Shown: piece by piece, positions 28,680-36,065 of the stretch | Layout of the letters: each line of letters opens with the position of its first letter | Numbering within the stretch: the stretch's first letter is position 1 | Source of the DNA: Streptomyces lycii | GTDB taxonomy: Bacteria; Actinomycetota; Actinomycetes; Streptomycetales; Streptomycetaceae | Length of the DNA: 64,000 nucleotides | Reading direction: 5' to 3' | Assembly (NCBI RefSeq): GCF_009735685.1 | Contig: NZ_WHPN01000392.1 | Coordinates: 1-64,000 of the forward strand | Position numbers and translations under genes: made by a program | The notes under the pieces: generated by a model | Told to the model about the DNA's origin: nothing | The model's database searches: none | The model's input: only the letters and a program-made list of their open reading frames with translations

Positions 28680-29846
28680 TCAGCCGGTCGTGCCCCCTGC
28701 GTGCCCCTCCAGCTCCTCATCAGCCTTGTGCGCCCCCGTAGCGAGCTTGCGCGCCTGGTCCACGAGGCCGCTCACGGAGTCGGCGATCAGCCGGTCTCGC
28801 TCGGCACTGGCGTGCTGGTAGATCAGTGCGGCACGGGCGGTGCTGTGGCCCATCCGGGACATCAGCTCGCGAGTGCTGGCCCCGGTCGAGGCGGCCAGGG
28901 TGTTGCCGGTATGACGAAGATCATGGAAGCGCAGTCCGGTGATGCCCGCTTCGGCGCAGGCCTTGTGCCACAGCCGGTTGAAGTGGTTCCGGCGCGGGAT
29001 CGCTCCCTTCGCCCCCAGGAAGACCCGGCCGGCCGATCCGGGCCCGGCGAACAGGTCCAGGTGCCGACGCAGGTCCGGGACGATCGCGGCCGGGATGGCC
29101 ACGGTGCGCTTGCCCGCCTCGCTCTTGGGCGCCTTGATCTCCCGCTGTCCGTTGGTCAGCTCGGCAACGGCCTGGCGCACGCGGACCGCCCCGCGGTCGA
29201 GATCGACGTCACGGCGGTGCAGCCCGATCAGCTCACCCCAGCGCAGGCCGAGGAACCCCGCCATGAGGACGAGCGCGCGGTAACGCGGCTGAATGGCGTC
29301 GGCGATGGCGAACACCTCGGGCACGGTGGCGGTCGGCCGCTCGGGGGTCGGCGGGTTGCTCGCGCCCTTGATCTGGCACGGGTTGCGCCGGATCAGTTGG
29401 TCTTCCACGGCGGTGGCGAGCACGGCCCGCAGCAGGGCATACGCCTTGGCCACCGTCGAGGGGCCGACACCGGCGGCGAGCCGGGCGGCGCGCCAGCTCC
29501 GGACGGCGGCGGGCGAGATGTCGGAGACCGCGACCGCCCCGAAGGTCGGCACCAGGTGCAGCCGCAGCAGCGACCGGTACAGCTCTGCCGTCCGAGTGGT
29601 CAGGCCTCGCTCAGCGATCCAGGTCCCGGCGTACTCCCCCAGCGTCACGCGACCGGCGTCCGGGTCGTGCCAGTCCCCGCGGCGAAGCTGCGTCTGGAGG
29701 TCGGCCAGCCAGTCGTCAGCGTCCCGCTTGGTGCGGAAGGTGTGCGGCGCGGGCCGGAGCTGCCCGTCCGGAGTCACGTAACGGGCCTGATAGCGCCCCG
29801 AAGGCAGCTTCCGGATCCGGCCGTAGGGGCGGCGTTTCCCGGCCAT
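28680..29846 (-). CDS. int: Tyrosine recombinase, AICE integrase
   Basis: 388 aa. The N-terminal part (about 60-160) looks like a SAM-like core-binding domain; the C-terminal catalytic domain has Arg202 (LRWGE), His308 and Arg311 (HDLRHT), His334 (MGHST) and nucleophile Tyr343 (ALIYQHA). All are intact. It catalyses site-specific recombination between attP and the tRNA-Gly attB. ATG 29846 shares its A with the xis stop (TGATG), so translation is coupled to xis. The in-frame extension upstream lacks integrase similarity and overlaps xis. Confidence 0.95.
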   Translation of the reverse strand: MAGKRRPYGRIRKLPSGRYQARYVTPDGQLRPAPHTFRTKRDADDWLADLQTQLRRGDWHDPDAGRVTLGEYAGTWIAERGLTTRTAELYRSLLRLHLVPTFGAVAVSDISPAAVRSWRAARLAAGVGPSTVAKAYALLRAVLATAVEDQLIRRNPCQIKGASNPPTPERPTATVPEVFAIADAIQPRYRALVLMAGFLGLRWGELIGLHRRDVDLDRGAVRVRQAVAELTNGQREIKAPKSEAGKRTVAIPAAIVPDLRRHLDLFAGPGSAGRVFLGAKGAIPRRNHFNRLWHKACAEAGITGLRFHDLRHTGNTLAASTGASTRELMSRMGHSTARAALIYQHASAERDRLIADSVSGLVDQARKLATGAHKADEELEGHAGGTTG

Positions 29847-30058
29847 CAGGCAGCCCTCCGGAGGGTGAGAGCAGAGCGGCGGGGCTGCACCGTGTTGGCG
29901 GCGATGAACTCGCGTACGGCGCTCTCCGGGATACGGACGTGACGGCCGACCTTGACGTACGTGATGCGCCGCTCTTCGATCAGCCGTCGAGGGAAGCGGA
30001 CAGTCCTGCCGAGCAATTCGGCGACCTGGCCGACGCTGAGGTACCGGTCTTCGTTCAT
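29846..30058 (-). CDS. xis: Excisionase-type helix-turn-helix protein
   Basis: 70 aa starting MNEDRYLSVGQVAELLG, a winged-helix/MerR-like DNA-binding fold typical of Xis proteins and AlpA-type excisionases; the basic segment RFPRRLIEERRI is the likely recognition helix. It should direct Int toward excision. Start ATG 30058 overlaps the repSA stop by 4 bp, and its stop overlaps the int start by 1 bp, so repSA-xis-int form a tightly coupled unit. Confidence 0.9.
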   Translation of the reverse strand: MNEDRYLSVGQVAELLGRTVRFPRRLIEERRITYVKVGRHVRIPESAVREFIAANTVQPRRSALTLRRAA

Positions 30059-31413
30059 GACGTGCTCTCTCCTTCCGTGTCGTTGGGGGTGAAGGCGGCG
30101 GCGAGCCATTCCTCACCGCGTGGGAGGCCGGTTCCGGCGAACGTCCAGTGCGCGAGGACGAGGGTTGTCTCTTCGCTGCCGGGGTCGGCCGGCATGTCGG
30201 CGTCGCCGCGTGCGATGGCGGCTTGGAGGCGGCGCCATTCGGCGCGGGCGGTGCGGAGTGCGCCGAGGGTGGTGGAGTAGCGGCGGGTCTTAGTGGAGAA
30301 GTGGCCCCGGAAGCCGAGCATGTGAGCCCAGGCCCGGAGTCGAAGGTCTTCCAGGTCTCTGCGGCCGCCGAGGGCCCAGGCGGTGCGGATCAGTTGCCGG
30401 GCGTGCTCGGTCAGCCGCATCCGGGCCAGCTCGGCGAGGAAGCGCAGTGGCCGGTCCAGGGTTCCGGTCGCGGTCTCGGCTCCCTTGGTGGCGTACTTGG
30501 CGATGTAGGCCGCGACGGCCCGGTCGGTCAGCTCGGTGCCGCCGTCGAGGTCGGCGGTGCGGATGGTGCGGATGTCGAGCTGGCGGCCGAAGGCGAAGGT
30601 GTGTGCGCGGCCGTCGATGAGGGGTCCGGGTACTTCGGCGTCAGCGGCGGCGGCCCGGATGGCGTCGGTCAGCAGCTCGGCGGTGGCCCAGGCCGGGGGC
30701 GGGGAATCGCCGCCGTCGGGGCCGTCGAGCCGGATGACGGCGTGGAAGTGCACGGCGCCGCGCTTCTGGTACTCGGCGACCTTGGCGAAGGACACGCGCG
30801 CGTGGTCGCGGAAGGCCCGCTGTGTGAGCCCGGCGAGCTTGGCGACCTTGCGGCGCAGGTAGATCGTGAAGCGTGCCCAGATGGCGGAGGCGTGCGCGTT
30901 CCACAGGACGGCGGCTTCGTAGTCGTAGGTGTCCGGGTCCAGCGGAGTGCCCAGCTCGGGTGCGTCCTGGTCGTGGCGGGTGCCGCAGCGGCAGCGGCCG
31001 GAGGCGGGGCGGTTGTGGACCGGGCCGAAGCCGGGGGCGGTGAAGGTGGCGAAGACGCGTGGGTGTGTGGCGACCCGTTCGGGGGCGCCCTTGCCGCCTT
31101 TGAGTCCGGCGGTGATCAGTTGGTAGGTGTCGCGACGGTAGACCTCGGCGCAGGAGGCGCAGCGGGTGGCGCGACGGTTGTTGCAGCGGACCAGGAGCTG
31201 TCCGGCGGGCAGGTCGGTGGACTCCAGGTGGTGCAGCACGCGGCCGAGTTCGCCGGTGCGGGTGTTGATCTGCTGCTCGGTGCGGTAGCCGTCGAGGCGG
31301 ATCGGGGTGGTGCAGCCGCCGAGGGTGCGGAGCTGGCCGACGAGGTCGGGCAGGTTGCCGAGACCGGCGAGGAAGGCGAGGTCTTTGGCCGGCGGGGCGG
31401 TGGTTTCGGGCAT
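30055..31413 (-). CDS. repSA: Replication initiator RepSA (rolling-circle, HUH type)
   Basis: 452 aa, similar to RepSA of pSAM2. The HUH metal-binding motif lies at 219-226 (GAVHFHAV, His222 and His224), with candidate nucleophile tyrosines Tyr303/Tyr307 in AAYIAKYATKG. Cysteine pairs near 77-88 (RCNNRRATRCASC) and 141-143 may form zinc sites. It should nick one strand at the double-strand origin to start rolling-circle replication after excision. It is immediately upstream of, and overlapping, xis. Start ATG 31413 is preceded by AAAGGAGGT, an excellent ribosome-binding site. Confidence 0.93.
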   Translation of the reverse strand: MPETTAPPAKDLAFLAGLGNLPDLVGQLRTLGGCTTPIRLDGYRTEQQINTRTGELGRVLHHLESTDLPAGQLLVRCNNRRATRCASCAEVYRRDTYQLITAGLKGGKGAPERVATHPRVFATFTAPGFGPVHNRPASGRCRCGTRHDQDAPELGTPLDPDTYDYEAAVLWNAHASAIWARFTIYLRRKVAKLAGLTQRAFRDHARVSFAKVAEYQKRGAVHFHAVIRLDGPDGGDSPPPAWATAELLTDAIRAAAADAEVPGPLIDGRAHTFAFGRQLDIRTIRTADLDGGTELTDRAVAAYIAKYATKGAETATGTLDRPLRFLAELARMRLTEHARQLIRTAWALGGRRDLEDLRLRAWAHMLGFRGHFSTKTRRYSTTLGALRTARAEWRRLQAAIARGDADMPADPGSEETTLVLAHWTFAGTGLPRGEEWLAAAFTPNDTEGESTS

Positions 31414-31440
31414 GGGGGTACCTCCTTTCGGCGCGTGGAG

Positions 31441-31484
31441 GGCCGGGGCGCCGGTCGCAGGGGTGAGGCGAGGGCGCCCCAGCC
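31441..31484 (-). other. Intergenic hairpin after the 67-aa gene
   Basis: GGGGCGCC (31445-31452) pairs with 31473-31480, extended by three more pairs across one mismatch. The loop is 20 nt. It starts 8 nt after the stop of the 67-aa gene and precedes repSA. Its loop sequence differs from that shared by the next two hairpins, but size and placement match. Confidence 0.5.
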
Positions 31485-31491
31485 GGGTGGT

Positions 31492-31695
31492 TCAGCGGCG
31501 GGGGAAGACGGCGGTGGCGGCGGCGTGGAGGAGCGGTCCGAGGGGGGCCGTGCCGGTGCCCTGGCAGGCGCGGCAGACCACGCGGAGGGTGACGCGGGTG
31601 CCGTCGGGGTGGAGGCGGCCGGTGTCGATGGCGACGACGGGGAAGCCGTCGCAGTCGCGGCAGCGGCGCGTACGGGCAGAGGCGGGCTGGGGCAT
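31492..31695 (-). CDS. Small CxxC zinc-ribbon-like AICE protein
   Basis: 67 aa, MPQPASARTRRCRDCDGF start. It has two CxxC pairs, CRDC and CRACQGTG, about 30 residues apart; the latter resembles the CxxCxG units of DnaJ. Probably a small zinc-binding protein; such mini-proteins are common in Streptomyces AICEs without known roles. ATG 31695 has AAAGGAACC upstream. It lies between the GGDEF relic and repSA. Confidence 0.8.
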   Translation of the reverse strand: MPQPASARTRRCRDCDGFPVVAIDTGRLHPDGTRVTLRVVCRACQGTGTAPLGPLLHAAATAVFPRR

Positions 31696-31730
31696 GATGT
31701 GGGTTCCTTTCGATTGCGGTTGGAAGGGAC

Positions 31731-31779
31731 GGCCCCGGGTGGCGGGCGTGCTTGGCGGCTTGTGCGCCACCCGGTGGCC
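31731..31779 (-). other. Intergenic hairpin A with conserved loop
   Basis: The stem CCGGGTGGCG (31735-31744) pairs perfectly with 31765-31774, and outer GGCC sequences extend it across a bulge. The 20-nt loop contains GTGCTTGGCGGCTTGTG (31748-31764), identical to the loop of hairpin B. It begins 2-7 nt after the GGDEF frame's stop. On the transcript the loop reads CACAAGCCGCCAAGCAC, with CAAGC twice. Confidence 0.65.
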
Positions 31780-31781
31780 GG

Positions 31782-32339
31782 TCAGCGGCCGGGGTGGATT
31801 CCCCGGCGGCCGTGTCCCTTGGCCAGGTACATGGAGTTGTCGGCGGCGCTGAGTGCGTCGGTGAGGACGGGCAGCGGGAGGTCAGCGACGCGGCACAGGC
31901 CCACGGACGCGGCCAGCGGCAGGCGGGTGTCCCGGTAGGGCAGTGGCCGGTGCAGTTCGGCGGTGAGCCCCGCGGTGCCGTCGGCGGGCAGGTGGCAGAC
32001 GACGGCGACGAACTCGTCTCCGCCCAGGCGTCCGGCGATTCCGTGGAGACGGCTGGACCAGGTGCGCAGGCGTTCGGCGGTGGCGACTAGGGCGGCGTCT
32101 CCGGCGGCGTGGCCGTGGGTGTCGTTGAGGTCCTTGAAGTGGTCGAGGTCGACCAGGAGGACGGCGGCGGTCTCGGGGTGCCGGCCGATGAGGCGTTCGG
32201 CGCGACTCGTCCATCCGGCGCGGGTGTGCAGGCCGGTCAGCGGATCGCGGCGGGCGGAGGCCAGGCGGCGGGTGAGTATGCCGGTGTGGACGGCTCAGCC
32301 GAGTAACGGCGCGACGGTGGCGACTTCGTGCAGCTGCAT
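31782..32339 (-). pseudogene. GGDEF-domain protein gene with in-frame TGA at codon 15
   Basis: From ATG 32339 the frame reads MQLHEVATVAPLLG, then TGA (32297-32295), then continues open for 170 codons with a complete GGDEF domain: RRDPLTGLHTRAGW, LLVDLDHFKDLNDTHGH, RLGGDEFVAVV and MYLAKGHGRRG. The stop sits where TGG (Trp) would complete the usual sequence. No ATG or GTG follows until close to the end. Active-site residues (DLDHFK, GGDEF) are intact, so inactivation, if real, is recent. Without the stop it would be a 185-aa diguanylate-cyclase-type protein, a known accessory in AICEs. The frame also has rare TTA and CTA leucine codons. Confidence 0.8.
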
Positions 32340-32372
32340 GTCTTCTCCCCGGTGATGGCGGTTGGTTGCAGT

Positions 32373-32423
32373 GGTCCCGGCGTTGGCGGGGTGCTTGGCG
32401 GCTTGTGCGCCCACGCCGGGACC
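32373..32423 (-). other. Intergenic hairpin B with conserved loop
   Basis: A 16-position stem (32373-32388 with 32408-32423) with one mismatch, starting 2 nt after the spdD stop and 33 nt before the GGDEF start. The 19-nt loop holds the same 17-nt sequence as hairpin A (32391-32407), while the stem sequence is different. A structured element acting on mRNA, or a protein-binding site, is likely. Confidence 0.65.
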
Positions 32424-32425
32424 GG

Positions 32426-32725
32426 TCAGCGCTTGAAGGTCTGGCCGTTGTGCAGGGAGCGGAGGACCACGGCCAGTACGGCGACGGACCCGGCGGTGAC
32501 AGCGACGGCCAGGAGCATGGAGACCAGGACCGTGCCGACGACGAGGACGGCGGCGGCGCCGGTCGCCACGGCAGCCGGGGTGATCTGCACGGCCGGACGC
32601 ACGACCGGGGCCGAAGCCGGGTCGGTCGCAGCCGCGGGGGCCCGGTCGGCGGCCGGGGCCGGAGCGGGGGCCGCAGCGGTGGTGATCGTGTAGGTGTCGG
32701 GCGTCGGGTACTTGGGACGGAACAT
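32426..32725 (-). CDS. SpdD-like plasmid spread protein
   Basis: 99 aa: a Pro/Ala-rich N-terminus (FRPKYPTPDTYTITTAAAPAP) followed by a long hydrophobic region (about 52-88, AAAVLVVGTVLVSMLLAVAVTAG). This matches SpdD proteins of Streptomyces conjugative plasmids, membrane proteins that help DNA spread between mycelial compartments. ATG 32725 has GGAG at suitable distance. It lies 11 bp after the 64-aa membrane protein gene. Confidence 0.8.
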   Translation of the reverse strand: MFRPKYPTPDTYTITTAAAPAPAPAADRAPAAATDPASAPVVRPAVQITPAAVATGAAAVLVVGTVLVSMLLAVAVTAGSVAVLAVVLRSLHNGQTFKR

Positions 32726-32736
32726 CGCAGGTCTCC

Positions 32737-32931
32737 TTACTTGGTCGTGGTGTTGACCACGTCGGTGCCGGTCTCGGCGGCGCCCTCGATGGCCGGGGCA
32801 AGGAAGGTGTCGGCGAGCAGGAAGCCGCCCAGGAGAAGCACGACGACCAGCCACAGCGGCGGGCGCATGAGCTTGATCCCGAAGTAGCCGATGAGGCCGA
32901 CGAGGACGATCAGGGGCAGGTGCACGGTCAT
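32737..32931 (-). CDS. Small membrane protein of the spread operon
   Basis: 64 aa with two hydrophobic helices (LPLIVLVGLIGYFGIKL and LWLVVVLLLGGFLLADTFL) and an acidic/Thr-rich end (TGTDVVNTTTK). Such proteins accompany spdD in Streptomyces plasmids and probably act with it. ATG 32931; 11 bp from both neighbours. Confidence 0.75.
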   Translation of the reverse strand: MTVHLPLIVLVGLIGYFGIKLMRPPLWLVVVLLLGGFLLADTFLAPAIEGAAETGTDVVNTTTK

Positions 32932-32942
32932 GGCGGCGGCTC

Positions 32943-33134
32943 CTATCGGGCGGTGCAGCGGTGGGTGCGGGCGGCGAGCTGGGCGGCGGTCTGGCTGGAG
33001 TAGTCGGCGGACCAGCCGCAGCGGTCGTTGGTGCACACGGCGGCGTGCTTGGTGTGGCCGTGGCGGTCGCGGTGGGTGCCGATCTGTACGAAGCCGATCC
33101 GCATCAGGGCGTGGAAGAAGTCGCGGGCGGGCAT
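32943..33134 (-). CDS. Small mobile-element transfer protein
   Basis: 63 aa: MPARDFFHALMRIGFVQIGT, then basic/His-rich HRDRHGHTKH, then CTNDRCGW and a final HRC. The cysteine/histidine pattern suggests a zinc-stabilised fold. Similar tiny proteins are annotated as mobile element transfer proteins in AICEs; the molecular role is unknown. ATG 33134, 17 bp after the DUF2637 gene. Confidence 0.75.
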   Translation of the reverse strand: MPARDFFHALMRIGFVQIGTHRDRHGHTKHAAVCTNDRCGWSADYSSQTAAQLAARTHRCTAR

Positions 33135-33151
33135 GTCGGGTCTCCTCTCGG

Positions 33152-33868
33152 TCAGGTGAGCTGGGCGGCGATGGCGTCGGCCAGTGGCGGCGGGACGCCG
33201 AGCCGGGCGCGGAGGGTGTCGGTGTCGATGGGTGAGCCGGTGCGGGTGCGGTGGGCGTCGGCGACCTTGCGGGCGTGCTCGACGAGCGCGGCCGGGACCG
33301 CCGGAGCGACCGGAGCCGGGACCGGAGTGGTGGGCTTGGCCGGGGCGTCGACCGGTTCGGGCAGCGGCTCCGGCTCGGCCTCCGGGGCGGGCTCCAGCTC
33401 GGTCGCGGAAGTGGCCGGCGGGGTTGTCGGCTCGACGCGAACCGGGGCGGCGACCTGCTCCACCTCGGTCACGGGCTCCGGCGCGGACTCGTCGGCCGGG
33501 GAGTGAGCGAGGAGGGTGCCGCCGAGGAAGGCCAGCGCGGGCCATCCGGCGACGAGGATGCGCAGCCAGTCCGGGACGTCGTTCAGGTCCAGGAGTCCGG
33601 CGGTGGCGATATTCGCGCCGAGGGAGGCGGCCAGGGCGACGGCGAACCACAGCCAGGCCGCCCGTACGGCGCCGCCGGACGCCCGCAGCAGCCGGAGGCG
33701 GCGCCAGGCGGCGACCAGCAGCAGGTCAACGCTGATCGGGTAGGCCCAGGCTTTCCAGCCGTCCTGTCCGGCGGCGGCGGCGATGTCGTGGAGGTGGGCG
33801 AAGGACAGGGCACCGGCGATGACGGCTTGCACCAGCACGGCATCCAGCCGGGCGAGGTAGCGGCGCAT
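33152..33868 (-). CDS. DUF2637 membrane protein (spread/SpdB-like)
   Basis: 238 aa. The N-terminal half has four hydrophobic segments (AVIAGALSFAHLHDIAA; WAYPISVDLLLVAAW; WLWFAVALAASLGANIATAGL; WLRILVAGWPALAFLGGTLLA), the DUF2637 pattern common on Streptomyces plasmids. A Pro/Glu/Ala-rich linker (about 130-195) leads to a C-terminal helical part (ALVEHARKVADAHRTRTG) that resembles a small DNA-binding or priming helix-turn-helix. ATG 33868 has AGGAAGGAG upstream. Probable role in spreading transferred DNA in the mycelium. Confidence 0.82.
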   Translation of the reverse strand: MRRYLARLDAVLVQAVIAGALSFAHLHDIAAAAGQDGWKAWAYPISVDLLLVAAWRRLRLLRASGGAVRAAWLWFAVALAASLGANIATAGLLDLNDVPDWLRILVAGWPALAFLGGTLLAHSPADESAPEPVTEVEQVAAPVRVEPTTPPATSATELEPAPEAEPEPLPEPVDAPAKPTTPVPAPVAPAVPAALVEHARKVADAHRTRTGSPIDTDTLRARLGVPPPLADAIAAQLT

Positions 33869-33906
33869 CACGGATCTCCTTCCTGGTGAGGTGGTGCCGG
33901 GGTGGG

Positions 33907-34107
33907 TCAGAAGCGGTCGGGGGTGGGGTCGATCCCGGAGCCCAGGCAGCGCGAGCAGATCGCTTCGACGTTGCCGACCTTGCGGTGCCGCCCGAGAGGG
34001 CCGACGTAGATCGGTTCGGAGTCCCAGCCGGTGCTCCGGCATGTCGGGCAGCGCGGTTCGCGGTCGGCAGGCTTGGCCTTGCGGGTCGTCTTCCTCGCGG
34101 CGGCCAT
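33907..34107 (-). CDS. Small zinc-ribbon AICE protein
   Basis: 66 aa. A basic start (MAAARKTTRKAKPADR), then CPTC and CSRC pairs 31 residues apart: a typical zinc-ribbon. It is similar in size and plan to the 67-aa protein near repSA, although the sequences differ. ATG 34107 with GAAAGGA upstream. It lies between traB and the DUF2637 gene. Confidence 0.78.
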   Translation of the reverse strand: MAAARKTTRKAKPADREPRCPTCRSTGWDSEPIYVGPLGRHRKVGNVEAICSRCLGSGIDPTPDRF

Positions 34108-34195
34108 GGCGGGTCCTTTCGCTGGGTTCGGGCAAGGCCGGGGTAGGGACACGGCGCGAAGGCGGTCACGCCGACCGGGATAAGGCGGAGAGGGT

Positions 34196-35554
34196 TCAGG
34201 CCGGAGCCGGGGCCGACTCGGTTGCCGGAGCCGGGAGCTTGGCCGACTTGAGCGGAGGCAGCACCGGCCGGAACGGCGCCAGCTCAGCCAGCTCCGGCGT
34301 GCGGTCCGCGTGCGCGTTGCAGGCGGCCACGGCCTGCCGCAGCGAGGTGAACGGGGTCCGGGTGCGGACCCAGCCGCCGGAGGAGTCACCGGCGATCGCG
34401 GTACCGGGCCGATCCTCGGGAATCTGGATCGTGGCCAGCACGGCATCCGGGGAGATGTCGCCGAACGCCATCTTCGCCGACGCTTCGTCGTTGACCCGAT
34501 GGGCGGTCCGCCCGGTCAGCTGGGCCCGGAGCATGGTGATGCCCTTGCCCAGTTCGGAGCCGAACCGCTGCCCGCACACCTCGACGTAGATGCCGGCGGC
34601 CCTGCCGAGCTGGGCCAGCCGCACCAGCGCCGTGATGATCCGGTCCCGGCGCTTCTCTTCCTCCTTGGTGGTGAACAGGGCCAGCTCGGCGACCTCGTCC
34701 ACCAGGAGCACGATCGGCACCGGGCGGAGGTGTTCCGGCAGACCCCAGATGTCGGCGGTGGTCTCGGCATCCGGCACGTCGGCGCTGATGCGCTGCTCGG
34801 CCCGGATGATCCGGTAGATGTCGGCCATCCGTTCCACCAGAGCGTCGAGCAGTTCGGCGGCGTCGTCGGGGTTGTCGGCCAGCGCGGAGAACCGACGCGC
34901 GAGCGGCGCCAGCTCCACGCCCTGCTTGCAGTCGATCCCGACCAGCGCCACATCCTGCGCGGCCAGCTCGGCCACCAACCGGCGCTGATAGACAGACTTC
35001 CCCGACTGTGTCGCGCCGAGGTTCAGGGCGTGCGGCACCTGCCGGTAGTCCCGGTAGTGGACCGTCCCGTCATCCCGCAGGGCCACCGGCACCCGCAGCG
35101 TGCCCCGTTCGGCAGCAGGCATCTGCACCTTCCGCAGCACGTCGAACCCGGTCATGGCCAGCTCCACCACACCCGAACGGATCTCACGCGAGACCACACC
35201 GTGCATCCCGAAGGAATGCCGCAGCCGGTCCGCCGAGGCCGAGAAGTCGAACGCGTCCTGACCGGGGCGCATCTTCAACCGCAGCACCAGTCCGGTCCGG
35301 GTCGGACGCACCCGCAGGATGCGAGGCGAACGCGGTCCGGGCATGTCCTGACGCGTGGCCCGAGCCAGCGCCAGACGCCAGCGAGCGGGCCCGACCGTCA
35401 GGCCGCACGCCTCCATCACCGGCCGGTAGCGCAGCAGCACCCGCGTCACCGCGAAGACGATGCCGAAGGCCGTCCAGTACCAGGCCGGACGCAGCCACCG
35501 GAGCACCAGCACCCCGGCCACCAGGACCAGCACGAAGATCAGCGTCTCGGTCAT
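34196..35554 (-). CDS. traB: TraB/TraSA-type FtsK-like DNA translocase
   Basis: 452 aa. Two N-terminal membrane segments (residues 4-37) precede a RecA-like motor with Walker A GATQSGKS (180-187) and Walker B IVLLVDE (281-287). Streptomyces conjugation needs only such a protein: it forms hexameric pores and moves double-stranded DNA, recognising short repeats (clt). The C-terminus lacks an obvious winged-helix gamma domain and ends Pro/Ala-rich. It is 5 bp after the 117-aa gene; presumably repressed by the GntR regulator through the operators at 35965-36031. Confidence 0.93.
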   Translation of the reverse strand: MTETLIFVLVLVAGVLVLRWLRPAWYWTAFGIVFAVTRVLLRYRPVMEACGLTVGPARWRLALARATRQDMPGPRSPRILRVRPTRTGLVLRLKMRPGQDAFDFSASADRLRHSFGMHGVVSREIRSGVVELAMTGFDVLRKVQMPAAERGTLRVPVALRDDGTVHYRDYRQVPHALNLGATQSGKSVYQRRLVAELAAQDVALVGIDCKQGVELAPLARRFSALADNPDDAAELLDALVERMADIYRIIRAEQRISADVPDAETTADIWGLPEHLRPVPIVLLVDEVAELALFTTKEEEKRRDRIITALVRLAQLGRAAGIYVEVCGQRFGSELGKGITMLRAQLTGRTAHRVNDEASAKMAFGDISPDAVLATIQIPEDRPGTAIAGDSSGGWVRTRTPFTSLRQAVAACNAHADRTPELAELAPFRPVLPPLKSAKLPAPATESAPAPA

Positions 35555-35559
35555 GACGC

Positions 35560-35913
35560 TCAGCCCTCAGCCCCGGCGGCGGCCGGGTTCAGCGGGGTGA
35601 TCGCCACCGCACGGAAGGCGATGCCGAACCGCTTCTCGCCGTTGAAGGTGTTCTCCCAGTCCCGCGCCCGCAGTCCGGTCACCGCGACCGGCATCCCCGG
35701 CACGAGGCCCGAGGAGATGCCCGTCTCCGGGACGCTCACGGTGTAGAGGTCCGCCTGACCCTCGTCGGCCACCGTCAGCCCGATGGTCATCATCTTCGCG
35801 CCGGTCTCCCGGTCGATGGCGATCTCGCCCGTTTCCCTGCTGATCACCTTGTGCTTCGGCTCGACGGCCACGAACACGACGGCGGTCGAAAGGTCGATCT
35901 TGAACGACGACAT
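35560..35913 (-). CDS. Conserved AICE protein of unknown function, first gene of the transfer operon
   Basis: 117 aa, beta-rich (VVFVAVEPKHKVI; TIGLTVADEGQADLYTVSV; VAVTGLRARDWE), possibly an OB-like fold by eye; no catalytic motif. It is the first gene transcribed from the regulator's divergent promoter region and is probably co-translated with traB (5-bp gap). The position is like that of pra, the activator of pSAM2, but I see no clear sequence similarity, so no name is given. ATG 35913, with GGGAG upstream. Confidence 0.75.
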   Translation of the reverse strand: MSSFKIDLSTAVVFVAVEPKHKVISRETGEIAIDRETGAKMMTIGLTVADEGQADLYTVSVPETGISSGLVPGMPVAVTGLRARDWENTFNGEKRFGIAFRAVAITPLNPAAAGAEG

Positions 35914-35964
35914 GGAAGCTCCCTGGTTCGGATTCGAGCAGCAGCAATCGGCGCCCGCCATTCT

Positions 35965-36031
35965 CAGTCCTAGGACTGCGGGCCCACTGAGAGCATGCCT
36001 CGCAGTCCTAGGACTGTCAATCCTGGGACTG
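35965..36031. promoter_or_regulatory. Three operator palindromes of the AICE repressor
   Basis: CAGTCCTAGGACTG occurs perfectly at 35965-35978 and 36003-36016, and a third degenerate copy CAATCCTGGGACTG at 36018-36031. They lie between the divergent transfer operon and the GntR gene, so one regulator probably controls both and itself. Confidence 0.8.
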
Positions 36032-36065
36032 TGTGTTTGACTGGATTCGTTGAGAGGAGTCCTGC

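Noticed and set aside
30148..31938. Plus-strand 596-codon frame across repSA
   Set aside because: Shadow of repSA, whose HUH motif and cysteine pairs are clear on the minus strand.
31882..32214. Minus-strand Arg/Pro-rich frame inside the GGDEF relic
   Set aside because: Out-of-frame product of the GGDEF sequence; the conserved GGDEF motif is in the other frame.
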